64,000 bases of DNA from an uncultured Muribaculaceae bacterium (GCA_910585755.1 CAJUFH010000005.1:24890-88889), one strand, 5' to 3'; counted from the first letter of the stretch, positions 26,847 through 37,009 are shown. Program-made: numbers and translations. Notes: generated by a model not told the origin, from the sequence alone.

Positions 26847-29729
26847 ATGAAAAAATTATTAGCAATGGTGTCAGTGGCGGCCCTTACCGGGCTGTCGATG
26901 ATGGCTGCTATCGAATGGGGGTCGGTTGACAACCTCAGTCGCGGCGCAGCCGTTACCGTTTCGTCTAAATCAGAAGAGGCTGCCAGAATAACCGATAACG
27001 ACGGTGGAACCCGTTGGCAGGCAATTCCCTCCACCCATAGGTTAACCAACGACTGGGCGCTTGTCGACCTCGGCGAAGTCAAGACCTTTACTGATGTGGA
27101 AATCTCATTCGAGGCTTCCCATGCCAAGAAGTACTCGCTTTATATCAGCGAAACCGCGATACCCTATGAAAGTCTTAACGGGAATGTCAATACCGAGGAA
27201 AACCCTCTGATGCTTGACTACAATAAGATTGACGCCGCATGGCTGGCTGCGGCAACCCCCGCGGCAATCGGAGAAGACGATACGGAAAACAGCTATACCG
27301 CATCCCATCTTTTCCCCGATGGAATCTCAGGACGTTATATTCTCGTTTATGCCAATGAACTGAACAACAACGGAAACCAGTATGGTCTTAGTATATTCGA
27401 GCTTCGGGTCGCCAACATTGAAGGCCGCGAGGATGTCGCCGCACTGAAGGTTACCGGCGCTTCCGCAAAGCCCGGCGTGGGCGCCGAGGTTACCGTTACG
27501 GCAGTCAACACTATCGGCGACCAGGTTTCTCTTGACAAATTAACCGACCTTAAACTGACTGCTTCCTCTGATGACGTGACTGTCTCAGGCGGAGAAAACG
27601 GCGTGTACACAGTAACTGGCACGACCCCCGGCGCATACACCCTTACCGCTACCGCCAAGTCAGGAGCGACTGAACTTTCCGCTACCGCTACTTTTACCGT
27701 AGAGTTCGTGTGGGACGGCGTTGAGAACGTAGCTACCGGCAAGAGCGTTCTCGGACGCGTGATTCCCGGTCTCGATAATCCCCATCCGTTTACCAACGCT
27801 GTCGACGGCGACGAGGCTACCTATTACGAGTATAACGGCGAGTGGGCCGGCGGAAACACCTGGCTTCTTATCGATCTCGGCAGCGAGTACTTCGTTGAGG
27901 CTATCGGTGCTTCTTACGGCGACAAGAGCGGCGGCATCGTGAAATTCGGATATGCGCTTGACAACACCGGCATTATGAATTTTGTCGGTAACAACTCGCA
28001 GTGGATGTGGGATAACGACAATGTTCCAGAAGGATGGTCTTTCAAGGCTGCTACCCGCGGCAGCAATGCGATTACTACCGTAACATATGCTGCCCCGGTC
28101 AAGGCCCGCTACATCGCTGTGCGCGATGCAGACAATCCCAACGGCAAGCCGCAGCTCCGCGAGGTATACGTGAAGGGTGAGCAGATTCAGCCCTCTGTAG
28201 CTTCCGATATGGAAATCACCTTTGAAAAGGGTGGTCTGTTTGTAGGAGAGACAACCAACGTCGGTCTGACTATTCTCGACCAGTACGGCAACCCCTTCGG
28301 AACAGCCGACGACGCCGTGATTACTGTTGAGGGTGGTGCTACCTATGCCGACGGCGTTATCACCGCTACCGCCAAAGGTGTTGTAACCGTTACCGCGACT
28401 GTAGGTGAGACTATGAAGACCGCCAACATCGTTGTTGCCGACCAGGCCGACTATTGTATGACCGGCGCTACCGTTACGAGCGATGAGTCCAAATCGCCCG
28501 CAGTTGCCGCTACCGACGGCGGTGCTGATCCCGCTGCCCATGGCGCGCTCTATGTAGTGACTGAAAATGAGTCCCAGGGCGAACACTCTCACTGGATTCT
28601 TGCCGACCTCCACAAGCCCTATGACCTCGATATGATTATCGCCATATGGGAAGGCGCTTGCCCTGCCGACTACGACGTGTATGTCGGCGAGACGGAGGAT
28701 AACCTCGTCAAGCTCTACTCCGTTGCAGGCCACACCCAGAATACTTGGTACGACCGCTTCTCCGGCAAGGCAATGAAGAACGTTCAGTTCATCAAGCTCG
28801 TAACCACCAAGAACGCTACCGGCTACGGTATAAAGCTCTTCGACCTCAAGGCCTACGGCAAGTCCAATACTGTATCCCAGGCTACGGAAGTCAAAGTAGA
28901 TGCAGCCGGCGACTATATTGCGACGGATGAGGAAATACAGATTTCAGCATCGGTACTCGACCAGTTCGGGGCTACGATGACCGACCAGCCGATTGAATAT
29001 TCCTGCAAGCCCGCTACCGCTGCCGTTGTCAACGGCATGTTCAAGGCAGAGGTTCCCGGTATATATGAAATTACCGCAACCAGCGGCCAGCTCACTGGCT
29101 CGGCTATGATTAACGTCGTGGCTAATGCTTCCGACAAGATTACTACCAAGATGGTTGTGACTCTTAACGATACCGAAATAGAGCAGAATCCTTTCGCTGG
29201 CAACGAAATCCAGATGCCTGAGCTCCCCTCGACGCTGGTAATTGCCCTTGATAAGGTGTATGACTTTGACCTGATCAAACTTCGCTGGGAGGCAGCATGT
29301 CCGTCAGATTACACAGTAAAGGCTACATACGCCGACGGCTCGGAAGCGACAGTTCTCAGTGTTGAAGGCCGCGGCTTTATGGCCGGCGTTAATCCTGTCG
29401 ACCGTGTCATCAATACAGCAACCTCGCAAAACGTGGTTTTCCGCTCCGCAGTCAACGGTACAGCGAAACTTAAAGAGATTACCAAGCTAACTGTCGTTCC
29501 TACCGCGAAGGACCATGGGTATGGGTTGCGCCTGTTTGGAATTGATGCCTATGGCGCTGTCAACGAAATTGTTTCAGGCGTTGAGGCTGTCGCGGCAGAA
29601 ATGGGTGGCGTGGTTGACGTCTACACCCTGCAGGGCGTGAAGGTCCGCGCCGGGGTTGAAGCCGCCGAGGCTCTCGAAGGTCTGCCCAACGGTCTCTACA
29701 TCGTTGGCGGCAAGAAGGTTGTTAAGTAA
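26847..29729 (+). CDS. Large secreted non-catalytic protein with alternating discoidin (F5/8C) and Ig-like (Big) domains
   Basis: A 960-residue protein with a signal peptide (1-20) and no recognisable catalytic domain. Discoidin-like modules appear at about 25-190 (DGGTRWQA, DWALVDLGEVKTFTDVEI), 290-445 (AVDGDEATYYEY, TWLLIDLGSEYFVEAI), 540-675 (HWILADLHKPYDLDMIIAIW) and, more diverged, 770-905 (LVIALDKVYDFDLIKLRWEA). Bacterial Ig-like modules lie between them (ILDQYGNPFGTADDAVITV, VLDQFGATMTDQPIEY). The tail (DVYTLQGVKVRAG, LPNGLYIVGGKKVVK) is nearly the same as in the GH128 and GH81 proteins. It lies 25 bp after GH128, so it is part of the enzyme operon. A polysaccharide-binding or surface scaffolding role in glucan capture is plausible, but the function is unknown. 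A terminator follows. Confidence 0.85.
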   Translation: MKKLLAMVSVAALTGLSMMAAIEWGSVDNLSRGAAVTVSSKSEEAARITDNDGGTRWQAIPSTHRLTNDWALVDLGEVKTFTDVEISFEASHAKKYSLYISETAIPYESLNGNVNTEENPLMLDYNKIDAAWLAAATPAAIGEDDTENSYTASHLFPDGISGRYILVYANELNNNGNQYGLSIFELRVANIEGREDVAALKVTGASAKPGVGAEVTVTAVNTIGDQVSLDKLTDLKLTASSDDVTVSGGENGVYTVTGTTPGAYTLTATAKSGATELSATATFTVEFVWDGVENVATGKSVLGRVIPGLDNPHPFTNAVDGDEATYYEYNGEWAGGNTWLLIDLGSEYFVEAIGASYGDKSGGIVKFGYALDNTGIMNFVGNNSQWMWDNDNVPEGWSFKAATRGSNAITTVTYAAPVKARYIAVRDADNPNGKPQLREVYVKGEQIQPSVASDMEITFEKGGLFVGETTNVGLTILDQYGNPFGTADDAVITVEGGATYADGVITATAKGVVTVTATVGETMKTANIVVADQADYCMTGATVTSDESKSPAVAATDGGADPAAHGALYVVTENESQGEHSHWILADLHKPYDLDMIIAIWEGACPADYDVYVGETEDNLVKLYSVAGHTQNTWYDRFSGKAMKNVQFIKLVTTKNATGYGIKLFDLKAYGKSNTVSQATEVKVDAAGDYIATDEEIQISASVLDQFGATMTDQPIEYSCKPATAAVVNGMFKAEVPGIYEITATSGQLTGSAMINVVANASDKITTKMVVTLNDTEIEQNPFAGNEIQMPELPSTLVIALDKVYDFDLIKLRWEAACPSDYTVKATYADGSEATVLSVEGRGFMAGVNPVDRVINTATSQNVVFRSAVNGTAKLKEITKLTVVPTAKDHGYGLRLFGIDAYGAVNEIVSGVEAVAAEMGGVVDVYTLQGVKVRAGVEAAEALEGLPNGLYIVGGKKVVK

Positions 29730-29793
29730 CAGCCTGATTCCTCTACTGGCGAAACTTTTCACAAAACCTACATAATTAGCAAACTTGAAATGG

Positions 29794-29831
29794 TCGCCGC
29801 GTCACCCTCTATCGTGTGGCGCGGCGATTTT
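29794..29831 (+). terminator. Rho-independent terminator before the GH81 gene
   Basis: A TCGCCGCGTCAC arm pairs with GTGTGGCGCGGCGA and is followed by TTTTC. It lies just upstream of the GH81 start, so GH81 is probably reached by read-through or its own promoter; no consensus promoter was seen in the short gap. Confidence 0.65.
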
Positions 29832-29874
29832 CATACCCTTGCAAAGGCGTTTTCAACAAAATAGAATTAACGAA

Positions 29875-32800
29875 ATGATAAGAAAGATTGTCATAGCTGC
29901 GCTCGCCGCGGCTGTCGGAGGCGCTATAGCTCCGGCGCAGCAGCCGGTCAGGGCTGGGCGCGGCTCTTATGCCCCGTACCCTCCGCCATACAAGGCCCGC
30001 ACAGACCAGCACGAGGGTTTCAACGCATCGAAAATGCTGACCCGCAAAATCTACGTCGACGAGACTGACGCCGCGGGACGGCAGCGCCCGATCCCGACGA
30101 ACGACTGGTGGACCGACGTGATTAACAATCAGTTTTCCGGCGCTCTATGGAGTTATCCGGCCATGGTTAAAACCTCGGATGAGGGTGTCACCGTCGCCTA
30201 TCCGACCTACTGGAACGAGAACGGCACGGAGGTCAAGCCCTCCGGCTGGATCCGCGTCCAGGGTGCGAACTTCACTGCCGCAGAGGCCCGCGCCGCCGAC
30301 TGGCACGACTGGGACGTCGAAATCAACCTCCCCTCGGCCAACGGGGTTGAGAACATAAAGGCAACTCTTGTCCACGGCCAGCCCTTTACCTGGTTCGAGC
30401 TGACCGGCATCATGCCCGAAATAGCGTGTTCCGCAGCCCCGGAAATCGTCAGCCGCGATTCTGAAGGGGTGCTCCTGAAGGTCGGTAGCGACCTGTACGG
30501 ACTCTACCTCCCCGCGGGTTATTCGGCTGAAGTAGAGGGTACTGTCGTCCGACTCGACAATATCTCCTGGATTTCTGCCGCGCTGCTTCCCGACGAGGCG
30601 TCTTATACAGAGTTCAAGCCCTACGCTGCCTCCATCGTAAGGAACACTGCGGTTTCCTGGAGCTACGACGAGGGCTCGTCGCGCCTGTCAACGACCTGGA
30701 AGGTCGAGGCCGAGAACCTCCGCTCTCCCGGTGCGGAGGCCCCGGTGATGCAGGGCTTCCTTCCCCACGCCTACAAACACGCCGTAAGCTCCTCAATCCA
30801 ATATACCTCGACGAGCTATCTTACACCCCGCGGAACGATGAAGATGGCCGCGGCGGCCGACGGCGTTTTCCGCTACGAGTATCGGTTCAGCGGCATGCTC
30901 CCTTACTATGCGTCCCCCTCCGAGGGTGACTTGGCTGAGAACGGCTACGACCCGGCAATCATGAAGACCCTGATTGACGATTACGCCGCCCGCGGCTCGT
31001 TCGGGGGAGACACCTACTGGGGCGGAAAGGGGCTGACGCAGATGGCCCTCAATATGACGTTCGCTAAGCAGACCGGCAACGCGGCTGCCTACGAGCTGTC
31101 GAAACAGCGCCTCAAAGAGGCCCTCACTGACTGGCTGACATACACCCCCGGAGAGGAAACAAAGTTCTTTTCCTATTATCCCCGCTGGGGCGGCATGCTC
31201 GGTTTCGATGTCAGCTATGATTCCGACGCCTTCAACGACCACCACTTTCATTACGGCTATTTCATCTATGCGTCGGCGCTCCTCTGCATGGAGGACAAGG
31301 CTTTTGCCAACGGCTACGGCGAGCTGCTGACGATGATTGCGAAGGATTATGCGAACTACGATCGTGCCGACACCCGTTTCCCATTCCTCCGTAACCTCGA
31401 CCCCTGGGCCGGACACTCCTATGCCGGAGGACTCGGCGACCACGGCAACGACAATGGAAACGGCCAGGAGTCTTCTTCGGAAGCGATGCAGGGGTGGGGC
31501 GGTGTCTACCTCCTCGGCGTGGCCCTGGGGGACACCGAGATGCGCGACGCCGGTATCTTCGGATGGATCACCGAGAGCCGCGGTACGGTAGAATACTGGT
31601 TTGACCGCGACCGCGTGCATCCAGAGCGCCAGCACAACTATGACTATACCCTTTACGAGCATCCCTATAATACCAATCTTACCTCCAAGGGGATAGGGTG
31701 GTGGACCTGGTTCTCCGGCGACCCGCTGTGGATGCACTCGATCCAGTGGATGCCCGTCTCCCCCTGCCTCAATTATCTTTCCGAGGACCTGGATTTTGTG
31801 AAGTGGGACTACGAGACGATGCGCGGTTCAACCGCCTATTCCTGGTATGAGAAGAACGGCGACGAGGCTCCGTTGGCCGACCAGTCTGTTGGTAACGTCG
31901 TGCTCTGCTATATGGAGCGCTACGACCCTGCCGGAGCGGCTGGGGTATTCGCCGAGGCCTGGAACCGCAACCTCGGAATCGCCCGCGGGATTGATACGGG
32001 GCATATATCTTATTTCGTTATTCACAGCCATCTGACCTACGGAGACATAGACTTCGAGGTTTCCGCCGACTGCCCGACGGCCAACGCCTACCGCCGCGCC
32101 GACGGCTCTATGACCTATATGGTCTATAACCCCGATGCTTCCGACAGAACTGTCAATTTCTACCGCTCCGGGGCTGTCGAGCGCACTGTCAAGGCTCCGG
32201 CAGGACGACTTACCGTGTTTGCCGCGCCAGCCGTCGCCAGCGGATTGGAAATAGCTTCCTCGGAGGGCGCTATGGTTCCGCCCGGCTCGACCACGCGGCT
32301 TTCCGCCCGCATTCTTGACCAGTACGGGGCCGAGATTTCAGGCGATGCGCCTGTCTGGAGCGTCAGCGCCGGAAACGCCTCGGTTTCGGAGATGGGTGTC
32401 CTTACAGTCGCCGCTAACGCCGCGCGGGGCTCCTCGGTCGCTGTCCGGGCCAAAAGCGGCAACCTCTCGGCCGACTTTGAAATCATTGTCAACGACCCGC
32501 CGGTTGTCGCGTCTGCCCGCATTGCCGGAATCAAGGAATTTGTGGAGACCGGGACCGCCTGCGCTTTCTCCCTCGAAGTGACTGACCAATATGGTAACGT
32601 CACCACCCCTGACGCAGAATGGAGCGTTACCGCCCCCGACGGATCGGTCGCGTACGCCGAGTGCGGGGAAGCCGTTTTCGAGCGTGCCGGAATACATACC
32701 GTTACAGCTTCCATACCCGGCAAGACCGTCACCGCGTCGCTGAAAGTGCTCCCCCCGCTCTCCAACGCGGCTCTCGGTGCCCCGGCCCGGTCGAGCAGCG

Positions 32801-34266
32801 AGGAGAACGCCGGAACCCTTACCAGCCACGCCACCGACGGCGACCTCTCGACCCGCTGGGGCTCGCAGCACTCCGACGACCAGTGGCTCGTCGTTGACCT
32901 CGGTTCCGACCATTATATCTCCTCTGTCGCGATTTACTGGGAAACAGCCTATGCCGCCGACTATGACATTGATGTCGCCCCGGAGGCCGAGCCGGAAGCT
33001 TGGAGTGTCGCCCATAGCGAGCGCGGACTCGGTAACGCCGGAAAGACCGTGCACCAGCTCGGGACCCGCGGACGATACGTCAGACTTCGTTGCCTGCGCC
33101 GGGCTACCCAGTACGGATATTCGCTCCACGAGATTGAAATCGGGGGTGTTCCTGTAACAACCTCCGACAACGCAGTCGTCGGCATCGACCTCACCGCTCC
33201 AGAGCTGATGATGGAAGGGGAGAGCGCGCCTGTCGCCGCCGCGTCGGTTGACTTCGGAGGCGGTTTCCGTACTCTCGACGAGGTAGAATGGAGCAGTGAG
33301 CCTGCCGGCGAGTTCGCCGACGGCGCTTTCCGCCCCCTCACCTACGGGGTGCACACCATTACCGCGCGCTATGGCGCCCTTACTGCGACCCGCCGCGTGC
33401 TTGTCGAGGAAGTCGTGCGCCTCGCGTCCCTGACCGCTACTCCCGACCGTCTGCTGCTTGTGACCGGCGAGGAGCGCCGTATAGATCTTGATGGTGAGAA
33501 CCAGTTCGGGGGCGTATACCCCCTTGACGCGGCAACGGTAGTGGCAGTAGTGACTGATTCCGACGGTAACGAGGCCGCTCCTTCCGCCGCGTGCTATGAT
33601 GCGGAGACCGGGATGTTCAAGGCCCGCGTCGCCGGTGATTACAAGATTGATTTCGAAGGGCTCGCCACCGTCTCGGCCCAGGTGCGCGATATTGCCGACG
33701 CCAATCTCGCCCTCGGGAAAGCCGCCCGCGCCACCTCCGCCGAGAACGACGGCCTCCGTGCCGCGATGGCTGTCGATGGTGACCTATCGACCCGCTGGGG
33801 GAGTGCCTTCGCAGATGACCAGGCGATTACCGTCGACCTCGGTGGCACATACCGTGTCAACAATGTGCGGGTCTACTGGAACAAACTTGCGTACGCTACC
33901 CGCTACACTGTGGAGCTGTCGCGCGACGGCATAAGCTATACCCCCGTCCATTCGCATTCTTCCTGGAACGGCGACACGGACGATGCCATGTTCGATGCCG
34001 TAGCTGCCCGCTATGTGCGCCTCACCGGCCACGAGCGTTCCACCCAGTACGGAACCAGCATCGACGAGCTGGAAGTCTATGGGACGGAGGTAGTGTCGTC
34101 GCTTGACGAATCCTTCTCAGACCCCGGTGCGGCAGTCGATGTGTACAACCTGCAGGGTATCAGGGTTCGTGCGGCGGCTCCCGCTACCGCTCCGACCTCC
34201 GGCCTCCTCCCCGGTGTCTACATCCTCCGCTCTCCTTCAACCTCGCTCAAGGTCGTAGTCCGCTGA
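29875..34266 (+). CDS. GH81 endo-beta-1,3-glucanase with discoidin and Ig-like modules
   Basis: A 1,463-residue secreted enzyme. The ATG at 29875 gives a good signal peptide (MIRKIVIAALAAAVGGAIAPA, ~21 residues, broken here by Ala-Pro); the upstream frame crosses the terminator. Residues about 35-760 are the GH81 catalytic region (PIPTNDWWTDVINNQFSGAL, FSYYPRWGGMLGFD, LDPWAGHSYAGG, FDRDRVHPERQHNYDYTLYE). The predicted catalytic acid is D455 in FNDHHFHYGYF; E532 and E536 in GQESSSEAMQG match the conserved base region. Ig-like domains and two discoidin/CBM32-like domains follow (about 961-1092 and 1274-1405; both with DGDLSTRWGS), then the sorting-type tail (1421-1463). GH81 enzymes cut internal beta-1,3 linkages, commonly of fungal or oomycete walls. 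It should be surface or extracellular, feeding SusCD. Confidence 0.94.
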   Translation: MIRKIVIAALAAAVGGAIAPAQQPVRAGRGSYAPYPPPYKARTDQHEGFNASKMLTRKIYVDETDAAGRQRPIPTNDWWTDVINNQFSGALWSYPAMVKTSDEGVTVAYPTYWNENGTEVKPSGWIRVQGANFTAAEARAADWHDWDVEINLPSANGVENIKATLVHGQPFTWFELTGIMPEIACSAAPEIVSRDSEGVLLKVGSDLYGLYLPAGYSAEVEGTVVRLDNISWISAALLPDEASYTEFKPYAASIVRNTAVSWSYDEGSSRLSTTWKVEAENLRSPGAEAPVMQGFLPHAYKHAVSSSIQYTSTSYLTPRGTMKMAAAADGVFRYEYRFSGMLPYYASPSEGDLAENGYDPAIMKTLIDDYAARGSFGGDTYWGGKGLTQMALNMTFAKQTGNAAAYELSKQRLKEALTDWLTYTPGEETKFFSYYPRWGGMLGFDVSYDSDAFNDHHFHYGYFIYASALLCMEDKAFANGYGELLTMIAKDYANYDRADTRFPFLRNLDPWAGHSYAGGLGDHGNDNGNGQESSSEAMQGWGGVYLLGVALGDTEMRDAGIFGWITESRGTVEYWFDRDRVHPERQHNYDYTLYEHPYNTNLTSKGIGWWTWFSGDPLWMHSIQWMPVSPCLNYLSEDLDFVKWDYETMRGSTAYSWYEKNGDEAPLADQSVGNVVLCYMERYDPAGAAGVFAEAWNRNLGIARGIDTGHISYFVIHSHLTYGDIDFEVSADCPTANAYRRADGSMTYMVYNPDASDRTVNFYRSGAVERTVKAPAGRLTVFAAPAVASGLEIASSEGAMVPPGSTTRLSARILDQYGAEISGDAPVWSVSAGNASVSEMGVLTVAANAARGSSVAVRAKSGNLSADFEIIVNDPPVVASARIAGIKEFVETGTACAFSLEVTDQYGNVTTPDAEWSVTAPDGSVAYAECGEAVFERAGIHTVTASIPGKTVTASLKVLPPLSNAALGAPARSSSEENAGTLTSHATDGDLSTRWGSQHSDDQWLVVDLGSDHYISSVAIYWETAYAADYDIDVAPEAEPEAWSVAHSERGLGNAGKTVHQLGTRGRYVRLRCLRRATQYGYSLHEIEIGGVPVTTSDNAVVGIDLTAPELMMEGESAPVAAASVDFGGGFRTLDEVEWSSEPAGEFADGAFRPLTYGVHTITARYGALTATRRVLVEEVVRLASLTATPDRLLLVTGEERRIDLDGENQFGGVYPLDAATVVAVVTDSDGNEAAPSAACYDAETGMFKARVAGDYKIDFEGLATVSAQVRDIADANLALGKAARATSAENDGLRAAMAVDGDLSTRWGSAFADDQAITVDLGGTYRVNNVRVYWNKLAYATRYTVELSRDGISYTPVHSHSSWNGDTDDAMFDAVAARYVRLTGHERSTQYGTSIDELEVYGTEVVSSLDESFSDPGAAVDVYNLQGIRVRAAAPATAPTSGLLPGVYILRSPSTSLKVVVR

Positions 34267-34278
34267 CATTATTATATA

Positions 34279-34332
34279 TGATAGTAGCCCCGCATAGACC
34301 ATTTCAGCGGCCTATGCGGGGCTACACTATCA
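34279..34332. terminator. Bidirectional terminator between GH81 and C10 protease genes
   Basis: TGATAGT-AGCCCCGCATAG pairs with CTATGCGGGGCT-ACACTATCA, giving a long stem between two convergent genes. T- and A-rich flanks are short. Confidence 0.75.
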
Positions 34333-34351
34333 TTAGGGTATCGGCGGACCG

Positions 34352-36745
34352 TCAGCGTTTGATCGCGCGGCGGGTCTCGCGGCCGTAGGGAGTGATGGTC
34401 TCGATTATGTAGATGCCGGAGGGGAGGCCTGCGAGCGCGTCGGCGGGAGCGCCGTAGTATTCGGCGGCGGGTAGGCCGGAGATGGCATATACGCGGGTTG
34501 CTGTCACGGCGCGGTCGGCGGTTCCCTCTTCGATTCCGGCGGTATCGCCGATGGTGAACACCAGCTCGGACCCCTGGGCGGTAAGCGAGGTCTGGCCGTC
34601 ATAGAGCACGGCGAAATAACGTTTGCCCGGCTCGCCTGAGGCAATCACGCCCGATGCCGAGAAGGGAGCGCTCTCGCCGGCGCTGATGAAAATATCGTTT
34701 GTCGTGAAGAACGTTTCCGCAGATACCTGTCCGGCGGCGTATGGGAAGATTACGACGGTGAGCGGCCGGCCGAAATATCCGGCGCTGCATTCCAGTGTGC
34801 CGCTGAAAGAGACGTTGTTCTTGTCTACCTTGTCAGGGTTCCCCTCGATGGAGAAAGCGGTTGCCTTGATGACCGCGTCTTCCGGCAAGGCATGCAGTTC
34901 TGTCGGTACTCCTTCGGAAATAATGGTGTTGTCGCTCTCCTTAACCAGGTAGAGGGTATATGTTCCGGGATTGGGATAGGCGCTTGTCGCGAAATGGTTG
35001 AATATGCCCGTATATTCCATATCGAACGATTCGCCGGGGAGAAGGTCTACGGCCAGCGGCTCGGCCTTTGCCACGGGAGTCGTGCCAGAAGCGAGGGTAG
35101 GGGTTACCGACCCCACAAACTCTGTCTCGCCGAGGTTCGTCAGTCGGGCTTTCATCCGGAAGAGGTTGCCGAGGTAGACGGGTGTGAGTACCTCTACGTT
35201 TTCCGCTCCGAGATTGCCGGTAGGGGAGTTTTCAAACGAGCATTTGCCATTGCTGATAGTCATGATCACGCTTTGCACTCCCGAAAGTTTTACCGGGAGT
35301 TCCTTCCATACGCCGTCGGTGCCGCACATCACCGGGGTGATTGTATAGCTGCCGCTCCGCAGCGTTGAGGGTATTACCGAGGTATAGCTTGAAAGCAAGC
35401 CGTAACGTTGCAGTGAGAAGCGCGTGGCGCCGGTACCGTATTTTACCTCGCCGGTCTCGTTGTTTGTGAATTTTATGCCGAGCGATCCCGACGCGTCGGT
35501 GATGGTGTAGTTCAGCACGCGGCCTCCGACATTAAGCTGGTCGCCGGGGCGCGTGTCGCCGGTAGTCTTGACCGGCGCGACAGCGAATCCCTGGTCCATC
35601 ACCAGGTTGAGGTACACTTTCGACCCGGCCTTGGCTTTACGGATGTTTGCTATTACCGCCTGGCTGAAATTGTAGCCTGACGAGGAGCCGCCGATTCCCT
35701 GGCTTGCCGGGTCGAGCGCTGTCAGGCGGAAGAAGCCGTCGCTCGTTCCGCCCCAGCCCCAGTTGATGTGGAAAAATCCATCGGAGCTGTAGCCGTCGCA
35801 TACGAAGGAGTGGCCCCCATCGCTGCTCGAACCGGAATATTGCACGGGCCCGTAGTCGCGCAACTGGCTGTAGATGAACTCCTCCCAGTCAAGCAAACCG
35901 AAGTAGTCGCGTTCGGCGTAGCGTATTCCTTTGTCGTAGCCGAAATAGTCTACAAGGGCGGCTGCGACATAAACGTCGGGAGTGCCGCTCTGGGTCGGGG
36001 AATACTGCATGTCGGTGCTGACTCCGCAGGAGTACATCAAGGTGGCCACGGCGCTCTTCTGCCGTTCGGTACCGGCTCCGTCGGCGTAGGAGTCAAGCAT
36101 CGAGGACCAGTCGTATGTGATTTTGGAGAAATCAAGCGAAATCCACTCGTTGCGATAGAAATACTGGTGGTCGCCGGTTCCTTTTTCCGGCCATTTATGA
36201 TAGGCCATGACCTGGGCCATCGCTGTCGCCACGCAGCCGGTCACTGAGCGTTGCCCGTTGTATGACGGGCAGAGGGCGTTGTATGGATAATCCTGGTTCC
36301 AGCGGGTCGCGGTCATCGGGTCGATCGCGGCGCGTTCCGGTCTGGAAACCGCTTTTGTCCCGGCCGGACGATCCGCGCTTTCAATCTGGCGCCCGTACTC
36401 CCCGAGCCACCATTTCATAGCGGGGGGCATCGCGTCAGGGTCGAACCGCCCGCTGTCCGAAAAGCCCAGGAGCGCTTCCGAACGGTCGTCGGCTCCGGCG
36501 AGTATGAAACCGCGGCCGTTGCCTGGCGTGAACACATAGACGGCCGGCCGGTCGGTTCCGGGCACGACTGCCGAGTAACTCAGGGCCAGTTCTGCCGGCT
36601 TAGCAGCGACCGCTTTCGCCGCGGCCGGGGATTTCATTATCCTCGCGAGCGCCTGGTTAGGGGTAAGGGTTGCCGCCTCCGCTGAGCTTCCGCCGATGGC
36701 TGACAGCACTGCGGCGCAGATTGCCGGAAATAGGTTTGTCTTCAT
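34352..36745 (-). CDS. C10 (streptopain-like) cysteine protease, secreted
   Basis: A 797-residue protein: signal peptide (1-24), propeptide of the Spi/streptopain type (about 28-130, with PAVYVFTPGNGRGFILAGADD) and a C10 catalytic domain (about 145-370). The nucleophile is C171 in SVTGCVATAMAQVM and the base H312 in GGHSFVCDGYSSDGFFHIN, followed by the WGWGGTSDGFF Trp/Gly motif typical of C10. Residues about 380-740 are beta-rich and unrecognised. The tail (RVYAISGLPAAEYYG, LAGLPSGIYIIET) is a sorting-type domain. C10 enzymes are found in many gut Bacteroidales, and their targets include host proteins or self-processing; the target here is unknown. It has its own promoter (36779-36809, minus) and is not part of the glucan operon, with which it is convergent. 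Confidence 0.92.
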   Translation of the reverse strand: MKTNLFPAICAAVLSAIGGSSAEAATLTPNQALARIMKSPAAAKAVAAKPAELALSYSAVVPGTDRPAVYVFTPGNGRGFILAGADDRSEALLGFSDSGRFDPDAMPPAMKWWLGEYGRQIESADRPAGTKAVSRPERAAIDPMTATRWNQDYPYNALCPSYNGQRSVTGCVATAMAQVMAYHKWPEKGTGDHQYFYRNEWISLDFSKITYDWSSMLDSYADGAGTERQKSAVATLMYSCGVSTDMQYSPTQSGTPDVYVAAALVDYFGYDKGIRYAERDYFGLLDWEEFIYSQLRDYGPVQYSGSSSDGGHSFVCDGYSSDGFFHINWGWGGTSDGFFRLTALDPASQGIGGSSSGYNFSQAVIANIRKAKAGSKVYLNLVMDQGFAVAPVKTTGDTRPGDQLNVGGRVLNYTITDASGSLGIKFTNNETGEVKYGTGATRFSLQRYGLLSSYTSVIPSTLRSGSYTITPVMCGTDGVWKELPVKLSGVQSVIMTISNGKCSFENSPTGNLGAENVEVLTPVYLGNLFRMKARLTNLGETEFVGSVTPTLASGTTPVAKAEPLAVDLLPGESFDMEYTGIFNHFATSAYPNPGTYTLYLVKESDNTIISEGVPTELHALPEDAVIKATAFSIEGNPDKVDKNNVSFSGTLECSAGYFGRPLTVVIFPYAAGQVSAETFFTTNDIFISAGESAPFSASGVIASGEPGKRYFAVLYDGQTSLTAQGSELVFTIGDTAGIEEGTADRAVTATRVYAISGLPAAEYYGAPADALAGLPSGIYIIETITPYGRETRRAIKR

Positions 36746-36778
36746 CTGTAGGTATGAGTATTGTTAACTTGTATGAGG

Positions 36779-36809
36779 CAAAGTTAACACCAATTAAATT
36801 GAATAACAA
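36779..36809 (-). promoter_or_regulatory. Bacteroidetes-type promoter for the C10 protease
   Basis: On the minus strand, TTG (36809-36807), 20 bp, TAACTTTG (36786-36779) is a full consensus match. The transcript should start near 36772, about 27 nt before the ATG. Confidence 0.8.
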
Positions 36810-37009
36810 CACCTGTTGCCGCATTTTGTGACGGATTGCGGGGATATGGGAATCAAAATCGCCGTACATTCTCGCTAAGCGATAGCAAAATGACAGCAAA
36901 ACAGATGCACGACCGCCCAAAACGGACTTGAAATTATGCAAAATGCATCAATATGCTTAAAAGATGTTAAACGCAGTTAAGGAAATTTTTATTCTCAAAT
37001 TGAATTGCG

